Shown here piece after piece: positions 1-6,170 of a stretch of 13,569 nucleotides of DNA. Position 1 is the first letter of the stretch; every line of letters starts with the position of its first letter. This DNA is from Actinomycetota bacterium (GTDB taxonomy: Bacteria > Actinomycetota > Actinomycetes > Nanopelagicales > Nanopelagicaceae): positions 1-13,569 of the forward strand of contig CANLTP010000014.1 of the NCBI GenBank assembly GCA_947494085.1, written 5' to 3'. Position numbers and translations under genes: made by a program. The notes beneath the pieces are model-generated. The model saw only the letters and a program-made list of their open reading frames with translations. It did not search any database and had not been told where the DNA came from.

Positions 1-545
1 TCAACCATGCCGATTATGGCAAAAGTCGAGGTGTCTTTGATCATTCCGATATACATGCTTCCAATATTTGGAATTGCAATTTTTGTGGCTTGGGGGAGCA
101 TCACGGATCGAAAGATTCGCGCTCGGGTTAATCCAAGCGCCAAACCTGCTTCACGTTGTCCTTTGTGAATAGCTTGTAGCGCAGATCTGAAAATTTCGCA
201 GAAGAATGAAGAGTAAAGAAGCGTTAAAGCAATCACGCCGGCTTGAAAAACAGTGAAGTTATGACCAAATAGCAATGACCAGCCGAAGTAAACCCAGATC
301 ACACTTACAAGTGCTGGGATGCCGCGGAAGATATTTACATAGAAGCTTGCAAAAATTGAGAAAACTTTGAATCGGCTCATACGGGCTAGCGCAAAAATCA
401 AGCCGATGACCATCGAGAGAATTAGTGCAACAATTGAAACGCCAATTGCAGTCAAGAGTCCCTTAAGTAAATCGACCCGGAAATCCCAGACCAAGTGCCA
501 CATGAAGTTAATAGGTGCGACACCATCTTCTTCTAGTCTAAACAT
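1..545 (-). CDS. Polar amino acid ABC transporter permease (HisM/GlnP type), partial
   Basis: This is an inner-membrane permease subunit of a polar-amino-acid-type ABC importer, and it pairs with the ATPase encoded just upstream. I translated it by hand: 181 residues are visible from an ATG at 545, and the frame stays open to the left edge, so the C-terminus is missing. Hydrophobic segments lie at about residues 30-55, 63-95 and 101-118. The family's RGIP motif is at 74-77. The EAA cytoplasmic loop, which docks on the ATPase, is at about 132-151 (REAGLALGL... ending in LPQA). The ATG shares one base with the TGA of the ATPase gene (TGATG), so translation is probably coupled. The substrate-binding protein is not in the window and may lie beyond the left edge. 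The transported substrate cannot be read from the permease. Confidence 0.9.
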   Translation of the reverse strand, partial: MFRLEEDGVAPINFMWHLVWDFRVDLLKGLLTAIGVSIVALILSMVIGLIFALARMSRFKVFSIFASFYVNIFRGIPALVSVIWVYFGWSLLFGHNFTVFQAGVIALTLLYSSFFCEIFRSALQAIHKGQREAGLALGLTRARIFRSVMLPQATKIAIPNIGSMYIGMIKDTSTFAIIGMV

Positions 546-1303
546 CACAACACCGACCCAATAAATTCTTGGGCACGTTGGTTTGTGCAATTTTCGAAGA
601 AATCTGAACCACCGGTAGCAACGATATTTCCGGCTTCCATAAAGATATTTAGGTCACCAATCTCACGCGCAAAGTTCATCTCATGTGTAACAACGACCAT
701 AGTCATTCCAGATTCCGCTAGATCGCGCATAACTGCAAGAACTTCGCCTACAAGTTCAGGGTCTAGGGCAGAAGTAGGTTCATCAAACAACATCAACTCT
801 GGATCCAAACTCAGAGCTCGAGCAATCGCTACACGTTGCTGTTGTCCACCAGAAAGTTGTGAAGGATAATTTGCAGCAAACTTTAAAAGCCCGACTTTAT
901 TTAATTCGTGGGCTGCTCGCTCTTGAGCGTCACTAAGCGATCCACCACGAACAGATCTATACGGCAGAGCTAGATTATCTAGCGCTGATAGGTGAGGAAA
1001 TAAATTAAATTGTTGAAAAACCATTCCAACTTTACGGCGAAGTTCAATCGGTTTTCCGCGCTTACCTTCTTGGCCGGGAATACCAGGACCAAATTCAGTT
1101 CCTAAAAATTTAATTGAACCAACATCGGGTTCTTCTAATAAATTCATGCAACGTAGAACTGTTGATTTTCCAGAACCGGATGGACCAAAAATTACGGCAT
1201 GACTTCCCTTTGTAACTTGTAAATCAATTCCATGCAGAACTTCAATAGTTCCAAAAGTTTTACGAACGTCGGAAAGCTCCATCAATACTTCGCTTGCTGG
1301 CAC
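545..1303 (-). CDS. Polar amino acid ABC transporter ATP-binding protein (GlnQ/HisP type)
   Basis: This is the cytoplasmic ATPase that drives the adjacent importer. It has 252 residues, full length for the family. Walker A is GPSGSGKS (40-47), the Q-loop lies in VFQQFNLF (95-102), the ABC signature is LSGGQQQ (150-156), Walker B is LMLFDEP (170-176) and the H-loop is VTHE (205-208). There is a small glycine/proline-rich insert at about residues 72-85, before the Q-loop. The start is a GTG at 1303 with a GGAAGGA-like ribosome site about ten bases upstream. An internal ATG at 1282 (MELSDV) aligns better with many homologues but has no clear ribosome site. The gene is first of at least two, overlapping the permease start by one base. 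Its promoter should lie in the 223-bp gap shared with the plus-strand SnoaL-like gene. Confidence 0.95.
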   Translation of the reverse strand: MPASEVLMELSDVRKTFGTIEVLHGIDLQVTKGSHAVIFGPSGSGKSTVLRCMNLLEEPDVGSIKFLGTEFGPGIPGQEGKRGKPIELRRKVGMVFQQFNLFPHLSALDNLALPYRSVRGGSLSDAQERAAHELNKVGLLKFAANYPSQLSGGQQQRVAIARALSLDPELMLFDEPTSALDPELVGEVLAVMRDLAESGMTMVVVTHEMNFAREIGDLNIFMEAGNIVATGGSDFFENCTNQRAQEFIGSVL

Positions 1304-1526
1304 CGTTGGTTAATCCTTCCGTCCGTTAAGTTAAATTCAGGTGAACTCTGGGGGAAATCTTTACATGAATCGGCTTCTCTTAACAGAGTTATTTATTACA
1401 AAAACATAACTTTTTTCACGCTTACCGCCCAGTAGTTCTCATTGCGAACAACGGGTTCCGGGCCACCCAGAAAAAAGCACAATTAAAGGTCTAGGAATTT
1501 CAACCAAACTAGGGGAGGGTTGAGGG
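1304..1526. promoter_or_regulatory. Divergent intergenic region between ABC importer and SnoaL-like gene
   Basis: This is the longest non-coding stretch in the window (223 bp) and must hold the start signals of both flanking genes. It contains an AT-rich block at about 1381-1417, including the short palindrome TAACAGAGTTA (1381-1391) and a second 6-bp inverted repeat, AGTTAT (1387-1392) with ATAACT (1406-1411). On the minus strand this block reads TAATAA, a plausible but unproven -10 for the importer operon. For the plus-strand gene I see a purine-rich ribosome site (GGGGAGG, about 1512-1519) but no convincing -35/-10 pair. No small gene or structured RNA is evident. Confidence 0.35.
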
Positions 1527-1982
1527 GTGAGTGAAACCAATTCCCAACTTGACCGACAAGCGGTAGAAGAGCTGGTGCACAAATATTGCTATTTCTTTGA
1601 TCGCAATTTGCCTAAGGAATTGGCGATGTTGTTCACCGAGGATGCGGTTGTTGATTACGGCCCAGAGATTGCTAACTTAACCAGTCGAAAACAAATTTTA
1701 GAAATGGTTTCAAAAGGATTAACAGAAACTTTTTTGGCAACTAGCCACCATATTTCGAATTTCATGATCATGTCTCAAGACAGTAGTTCTGCCAGGTCAA
1801 CTTCTTATCTTTATGCCTGGCATAAATATCGTTCTAAAGAGGAGATTGGCCATCTCTGGGGTGGATACGAACATGAATTTGTAAAGATAGACGGCAAGTG
1901 GTTTATCAAGAATTTAAAACTTTTCGGCGTAGGACTTCAAGATTTCCATAGAAATACCATGCACTCAAATGGTAGAAAATAA
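1527..1982 (+). CDS. SnoaL-like / NTF2-fold protein, possible dehydratase or isomerase
   Basis: This is a 151-residue single-domain protein of the SnoaL-like NTF2 superfamily, at the usual length for such stand-alone enzymes. Characteristic stretches are KYCYFFDR (19-26), LFTEDAVVDYG (35-45), TSHHISN (72-78) and HEFVKIDGKWFIKN near the C-terminus. Tyr20, Asp25 and His74/His75 fall where scytalone dehydratase and bile-acid 7-alpha-dehydratase (BaiE) carry their catalytic Tyr, Asp and His; the Tyr-to-Asp spacing of five matches. That makes a lyase role plausible, but ketosteroid-isomerase-like or non-catalytic roles are equally common in the family. The start is GTG at 1527 with a good purine-rich site upstream. 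The gene stands alone on the plus strand and converges on the SDR pair with only 11 bp between stops. Family assignment is firm; function is inferred. Confidence 0.8.
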   Translation: MSETNSQLDRQAVEELVHKYCYFFDRNLPKELAMLFTEDAVVDYGPEIANLTSRKQILEMVSKGLTETFLATSHHISNFMIMSQDSSSARSTSYLYAWHKYRSKEEIGHLWGGYEHEFVKIDGKWFIKNLKLFGVGLQDFHRNTMHSNGRK

Positions 1983-1993
1983 CTTAAAAAGTT

Positions 1994-2761
1994 TTAACGA
2001 ATATAGGAGGCGCCGTTAACATCTATTGTTGAACCAGTTAGATGACGGCAAGATCCAGATGAAAGAAAAACAATAAGTTCGCCAAGTTCTTCGGGTTTAA
2101 CAAGTTCGCCCATTACTAGCTGAGATTTCATAGCTTCTTCGCCGCCTCGGACTACTGCTGCTAAATCTGACATTCGGGTTTTAACAATTCCAGGTGAGAT
2201 TATGTATGCCAAGATGCCTTCTTTAGCAAAATTCTTTGCAATAGTTTGAGTCAATGCTTTCACAGCGGCTTTAGATGCGGCATATGCGGGGAGTGTTGGA
2301 AGAGCTGAACCGCGCTGACCAGACCAACTGGACATCGAAATTATTACGCCGCCCTCTATTTTGCGAAAATGCTCAACAGCTTCCTTCATGATATTTGCGG
2401 CTTCAAAAACATTGATTGCGAATGTATCTGCCCAACCCTTATCCCACACTTCTGATGTGCCTTCAAAGGGAGTTTCAATATTAACTGCGGCATTGTTTAC
2501 GAAGATATCTATCTTGGGCACGGCTGCTAGTGATTTTTGCCAGAGAGTTCGACCAGAGCCAGCAACTGCTAGATCCTCTTGAATAAAAGTCTTACGAGAA
2601 TCTGGGATGCCAGATAAATTATCGATAGCACCTTGTGCGAAAGAACTGTAATGGGCGATCACGTGTGCACCTGCTGATGCTAGTGACAGGGCAGCAGCAG
2701 CACCGATGCCTCTAGATGCACCAGTAACTAAAGCAGTTTTTCCAGTCAAGTCATATGTCAT
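1994..2761 (-). CDS. SDR family NAD(P)-dependent oxidoreductase (second of tandem pair)
   Basis: This is a classical short-chain dehydrogenase/reductase of 255 residues from the ATG at 2761. The Rossmann motif is TGASRGIG (13-20), followed by NNAAV (89-93), Asn117, Ser145 in SMSSWSG, and Tyr160/Lys164 in YAASK, so the Asn-Ser-Tyr-Lys tetrad is complete. The end of beta-2 reads HYSS rather than ending in Asp, so strict NAD specificity is not indicated and NADP is possible. An in-frame ATG at 2776 would add five residues and overlap the upstream gene. I prefer 2761 because GGTGGAG sits about seven bases ahead of it, one base after the TAA of the upstream SDR. The pair is surely co-transcribed. 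The substrate is unknown; a hydroxyacid or alcohol intermediate of the neighbouring 3-oxoacid pathway is a reasonable guess. Confidence 0.88.
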   Translation of the reverse strand: MTYDLTGKTALVTGASRGIGAAAALSLASAGAHVIAHYSSFAQGAIDNLSGIPDSRKTFIQEDLAVAGSGRTLWQKSLAAVPKIDIFVNNAAVNIETPFEGTSEVWDKGWADTFAINVFEAANIMKEAVEHFRKIEGGVIISMSSWSGQRGSALPTLPAYAASKAAVKALTQTIAKNFAKEGILAYIISPGIVKTRMSDLAAVVRGGEEAMKSQLVMGELVKPEELGELIVFLSSGSCRHLTGSTIDVNGASYIR

Positions 2762-2762
2762 T

Positions 2763-3512
2763 TTATGCTCCACCATCTACTGAAATAAGTTGACCAGTAA
2801 TGCCCGAAGAAAGTTCACTTGCTAAGAACTCTATTGTATTTATAACTTCCTCTTCAGTAGCGATTCTGCCAAGTGCGGTCTGTCCCGCTATTTTTGCTAA
2901 ATAATCATCGAGTGAGCCTTGATTTTTTTCTAAGCGTTTTTCAATTCGGGATATCAGAGCCTTCGTAGCAATCGGTCCTGGCGCAACACCATTTACCCGA
3001 ATTCCATCCCGCCCAAGATCAAGTGCTGCAGATTTAATGATGCCCAGCGCGGCATGCTTGCTTGCAACGTAGGCAGCGATATTTGGATCGCCTTTAATGG
3101 AGTTTATGGATCCAGTTACTACGACTGTGCCAGAACCCTTTCGCATCAACTTTGCACCATGCGAGATAGTTAAAAAGAGGGCATTTACATTTATATCAAT
3201 TACTTTTTTCCAGTCGCCAAAATTCGTCTCACTTATTCGGCTCCACGATGGAACGATTCCCGCATTCGCACAGAGGACATCTATTTGCTGATACTTCTCA
3301 GATATCTGCTTGAAAGCTTGTGTTACAGCGCTCTCATCGGTTAAATCACAACTTATATGTTCAACGCCATCAATCTCATTATCTGGCTTGCTTAAATCAA
3401 TAGAGATAACTCGTGCACCATTTGCAACAAACCGTTTAACAATTCCATAACCAATTCCGGAGGAGCCACCTGTAACGACAGCTAATTTATTAGCCATGTT
3501 CGTGTGCGTCAT
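2763..3512 (-). CDS. SDR family NAD-dependent oxidoreductase (first of tandem pair)
   Basis: This is a classical SDR of 249 residues. It carries TGGSSGIG (14-21), Asp39 at the end of beta-2 (ISIDLS, typical of NAD(H) preference), ANAG (82-85), and a complete catalytic tetrad Asn108, Ser135, Tyr148 and Lys152. The C-terminus ends in the family-typical SVDGGA. The start is the ATG at 3512, with AAAGGAG five bases upstream, one of the best ribosome sites in the window; a second ATG at codon 6 is less well placed. It is the promoter-proximal gene of the two-SDR operon and is divergent from the CoA-transferase genes across 74 bp, which suggests joint control. It probably oxidises a secondary alcohol to a ketone, for example a 3-hydroxyacid to a 3-oxoacid, but the sequence does not fix the substrate. 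Confidence 0.9.
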   Translation of the reverse strand: MTHTNMANKLAVVTGGSSGIGYGIVKRFVANGARVISIDLSKPDNEIDGVEHISCDLTDESAVTQAFKQISEKYQQIDVLCANAGIVPSWSRISETNFGDWKKVIDINVNALFLTISHGAKLMRKGSGTVVVTGSINSIKGDPNIAAYVASKHAALGIIKSAALDLGRDGIRVNGVAPGPIATKALISRIEKRLEKNQGSLDDYLAKIAGQTALGRIATEEEVINTIEFLASELSSGITGQLISVDGGA

Positions 3513-3586
3513 CCGAACTCCTTTAATCGATTCGTCATATTGAAATTGAAGCGTACTTATTATTTCACTTTCGCGCTACTACCTTT
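3513..3586. promoter_or_regulatory. Shared divergent promoter region, SDR pair / CoA-transferase
   Basis: These 74 bp lie between two divergent operons and must serve both. Leftward, the SDR operon has a strong AAAGGAG site next to its ATG. Rightward, TTGAAA (3540-3545) and TATTAT (3559-3564) resemble promoter hexamers, but their spacer is only 13 bp, so they do not form a standard pair. There is no Shine-Dalgarno sequence before the ATG at 3587, which raises a leaderless message or a later start. No clear operator repeat was found. Confidence 0.4.
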
Positions 3587-4447
3587 ATGATAGATACAAC
3601 AACAGAATTAGATGGAGCGTCAACGGTGTCAAAATTTCTCGAGCTACCCCAAGCTATAGAGAGTTATGTGAAAAATGGTGACCTGATTGCCATGGAGGGT
3701 TTCACCCACCTGATTCCATTTGCGGCGGGCCATGAAATTATTCGCCAGAAGATTACGGACTTAACCGCTGTCCGATTAACTCCAGATTTAATTTACGATC
3801 AAATGATCGGTGCGGGCTGTGTTAAGAAACTTATTTTTTCTTGGGGCGGCAATCCTGGCGTTGGTTCACTTCATCGCTTCCGCGATGCTTATCAAAATAG
3901 TTGGCCAAATAAGATTGAAATTGAAGAGCACACACATGCTGGTCTTACAAATCGATATGTTGCTGGGGCCTCGGGCATCGGATTCGCTGTTCTTAAGGGT
4001 TACTCAGGTTCAGATTTAGTCAATCACACTCAGAATGTTGCAGAAATTAAGTCACCCTTCTCGGATGAAGTTATTACAGCTGTAGCTGCCATCAATCCAG
4101 ATGTAACGATTCTCCATGCGCAGCAAGCAGACAAAGCTGGCAATGTAATGATGTGGGGAATTACTGGAGTAGCAAAGGAAGCGGTATTCGCGGCATTAAA
4201 AGTAATTGTCACCGTCGAAGAAGTTGTTGAAAAATTCGAACCTAAATTCAGTTCAATAATTATTCCAAGTAACTTAATTGATGCAATTTCGGTAGTGCCA
4301 AATGGTGCTTGGCCGTCATATGCATCCGATTTTTATGAGCGCGACAATAATCAATACATCGCTTGGGATGATATTTCTAAAGATCGTGATCGATTCACTG
4401 AATGGTTGAATAGCGAGATCTACAGCAAGAGTTCGGCAGGTAAATAA
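3587..4447 (+). CDS. 3-oxoacid CoA-transferase subunit A, 3-oxoadipate (CatI/PcaI) type
   Basis: This is the alpha subunit of a class I CoA-transferase, which moves CoA from succinyl-CoA (usual donor) to a 3-oxoacid. It has 286 residues. The stretches EGFTHLIPFAAGHEIIRQ (37-54), TPDLIYDQMIGAGC, FSWGGNPGVGSLHRFRDA and ILHAQQADKAGNVMMWGITG follow, from memory, the GctA-like 3-oxoadipate CoA-transferase A subunits known as CatI, rather than the shorter ScoA/AtoD group. Subunit B follows after one base. The ATG at 3587 lacks a ribosome site. A GTG at codon 14 (3626), preceded by GGAG, would give a protein starting where CatI-type homologues usually start, so the true start may be 3626. No ring-cleavage or muconate genes lie nearby, so the real substrate may be another 3-oxoacid. 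Confidence 0.88.
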   Translation: MIDTTTELDGASTVSKFLELPQAIESYVKNGDLIAMEGFTHLIPFAAGHEIIRQKITDLTAVRLTPDLIYDQMIGAGCVKKLIFSWGGNPGVGSLHRFRDAYQNSWPNKIEIEEHTHAGLTNRYVAGASGIGFAVLKGYSGSDLVNHTQNVAEIKSPFSDEVITAVAAINPDVTILHAQQADKAGNVMMWGITGVAKEAVFAALKVIVTVEEVVEKFEPKFSSIIIPSNLIDAISVVPNGAWPSYASDFYERDNNQYIAWDDISKDRDRFTEWLNSEIYSKSSAGK

Positions 4448-4448
4448 C

Positions 4449-5210
4449 ATGAACACCACTTGGACCGCCGATGAAATGATGACAATTGCTGCAGCAAGAA
4501 CACTGCAAGATGGAAATACCTGCTTTGTTGGAATTGGCATTCCAAGCACAGCTGCAATCTTGGCTAAATCTATGCAAGCACCTAATTTATTTTTGATTTA
4601 TGAATCTGGAACTGTAAACACCAATCCACAAAAATTGCCTCTCTCTATTGGAGATGGCGAATTGGCCAACCACGCGCTAACAGTTGTCGGTATGCCAGAA
4701 ATCTTTAACTATTGGCTGCAATCTGGTCGCATCGATGTTGGATTCCTGGGTGCAGCTCAGATCGATCGATTTGCAAATATCAATACAACTTTTATTGGCC
4801 AATCTTATGATTCTCCGAAAGTGCGCTTACCTGGTGCTGGGGGAGCAACCGAGATTGCTGCCTCTTGTAAAGAGGTAGCCATAATTATTCGCCAGACAAC
4901 TAGAACATTTGTAGAGCACGTGGATTTCATTACTTCAATGGGATTTGGCTCTGGGCCAGGCTCCAGAGCGAAGAATCGGTTACGCGGTGGTGGCCCAAGT
5001 CGAGTTATTACTGATTTAGGAATATTGGAACCTGATCCAGAAACTTTAGAACTAACTATGACTTATCTTCATCCCGGAGTCGACGTCAGTCAAGCAATTG
5101 AAAATACTGGTTGGAAGTTAAAGGTTTCACCTAATCTAAAGACCACAAAAGCCCCAGAACAATCTGAGCTAGATAAAGTCAGAGCTTTGGTTAGCACCTC
5201 TGACAAATAA
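4449..5210 (+). CDS. 3-oxoacid CoA-transferase subunit B, 3-oxoadipate (CatJ/PcaJ) type
   Basis: This is the beta subunit that completes the transferase, at 253 residues. It carries the class I active-site glutamate in YESGTVN (Glu52), which forms the glutamyl-CoA thioester in this enzyme class. It also has the family stretches CFVGIGIPS (25-33), LPLSIGDGELA, VGFLGAAQIDRFANINTT, KVRLPGAGGA and FITSMGFG. The pattern resembles CatJ-type 3-oxoadipate transferase B subunits. The ATG lies one base after the TAA of subunit A, with a GGCAGG-like site inside the end of the A gene, so the two are co-translated in equal amounts. It ends one base from the stop of the oppositely transcribed 3-hydroxyacid dehydrogenase gene. 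Family and catalytic competence are clear; the acid substrate is inferred. Confidence 0.9.
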   Translation: MNTTWTADEMMTIAAARTLQDGNTCFVGIGIPSTAAILAKSMQAPNLFLIYESGTVNTNPQKLPLSIGDGELANHALTVVGMPEIFNYWLQSGRIDVGFLGAAQIDRFANINTTFIGQSYDSPKVRLPGAGGATEIAASCKEVAIIIRQTTRTFVEHVDFITSMGFGSGPGSRAKNRLRGGGPSRVITDLGILEPDPETLELTMTYLHPGVDVSQAIENTGWKLKVSPNLKTTKAPEQSELDKVRALVSTSDK

Positions 5211-5211
5211 G

Positions 5212-6153
5212 TTAGGGCTTAACTATCTTTCCCAAAAGCTTATTTAATTTCATAAGTGCAAGATCACGCTTCTCGGTATTTTTCTCCCATTTAGCGTCAG
5301 GCAACTTACTTTCAATATCAGCAGCAACGCGTTCCACTAGCGCTTCATCCCAAGGATCGTTCTGGCCACGCTCTCTGCCCATTTCAAAGTAACTCTTACC
5401 CATTCTTGCCACATGAGCTCTTATTCCTCCGCGAACATTTAGCGCGGATGTAGCGAATGGTCCAATGATTGACCAGCGCTTTCCTAGCCCTTCAGTAACA
5501 ATTAAATCTAAATCGGTTGGCGAAATAACACCATCGCGCACTAAACAATAAGCCTCACGCAAAATCGCACCTTGAAGGCGATTGAAAACAAAGCCTTGCG
5601 GTTCGTTGTTAACTCGAATTGGAATAATCCCAACCTTAATAAGAAAATCTGTGCAAGTTTTTATTGATTGTTCTGATGTGAACTTTGCAGGAACAACTTC
5701 AGCGATAGAAATTAAGTAAGGGGGATTGCCTGGATGAACAACTAGGCATCTCTCGTTACTTGCGATACTTGAAGCGAATTCACTGGGCCGAAGGGCTGAT
5801 GAAGAACTTGCAAGAATTGCATCTGGCTTAGCTAGGCTCACCAACTTGGTAAACAAATCTCGCTTTAGTTCTAAATTCTCCGGACCGCATTCCTGAACGT
5901 AATCAGCCCCAGCAACAGCCTCTGCTAAATCCAGAGTCGTCTGAATTCTTCCCATGATTTTCTTAGGAGAACTAGTTAACAACTTATTTTCATCAAGTAA
6001 TTCCAGGCGGTTTTTGACCTGGCTTTCAAAGTTACGTAGAGCAGATTCTTCAATATCGTAAACTTTTACTTTGTAGCCAGCCCGGGCAAAAACAATCGCC
6101 CAGCCAATTCCAATACTGCCTGATCCGACTATAGAAAACTTTGGATCAGACAA
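5212..6153 (-). CDS. 3-hydroxyacid dehydrogenase, lambda-crystallin/L-gulonate 3-dehydrogenase type
   Basis: This NAD-dependent dehydrogenase has the 3-hydroxyacyl-CoA dehydrogenase fold and 313 residues, like mammalian CRYL1. It shows GSGSIG (10-15), Asp33 after beta-2 (VYDIEE, NAD preference), QECGPENLELK (87-97), SSSSAL (116-121), His140 in HPGNPPYLI with Glu152 forming the expected catalytic pair, and Asn191 in GFVFNRLQ. ISPTDLDLIVTEGLGKRW in the C-terminal domain is the signature that ties it to the gulonate/carnitine dehydrogenase branch, which acts on free hydroxyacids rather than CoA esters. The start is TTG at 6153 with AGAGGA six bases before it. It is the last gene of the aminotransferase operon, 17 bp after the GcvPB-like gene. 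It may make the 3-oxoacid used by the convergent CoA-transferase. Confidence 0.88.
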   Translation of the reverse strand: MSDPKFSIVGSGSIGIGWAIVFARAGYKVKVYDIEESALRNFESQVKNRLELLDENKLLTSSPKKIMGRIQTTLDLAEAVAGADYVQECGPENLELKRDLFTKLVSLAKPDAILASSSSALRPSEFASSIASNERCLVVHPGNPPYLISIAEVVPAKFTSEQSIKTCTDFLIKVGIIPIRVNNEPQGFVFNRLQGAILREAYCLVRDGVISPTDLDLIVTEGLGKRWSIIGPFATSALNVRGGIRAHVARMGKSYFEMGRERGQNDPWDEALVERVAADIESKLPDAKWEKNTEKRDLALMKLNKLLGKIVKP

Positions 6154-6170
6154 TTAAATTCCTCTTGAAA

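Noticed and set aside
585..869. Plus-strand open frame opposite the ABC ATPase
   Set aside because: It is antisense to conserved Walker B and signature motifs and has no family resemblance.
1981..1993. Small hairpin AACTT-AAA-AAGTT between convergent stops as a terminator
   Set aside because: The stem is only five A/T-rich pairs and is followed by no clear T-run on either strand.
3587..5210. Steroid-ring IpdA/IpdB hydrolase
   Set aside because: The A subunit carries the GFTHLIP/AGHEIIRQ and SWGGNPGVGSLHRFRD pattern of CatI, and the B subunit keeps the transferase glutamate in YESG.
5210..5224. Hairpin AGTTA-GGGCT-TAACT at the convergent junction as a bidirectional terminator
   Set aside because: It has a five-pair stem with one G-C pair and no U-tract, too weak to call.
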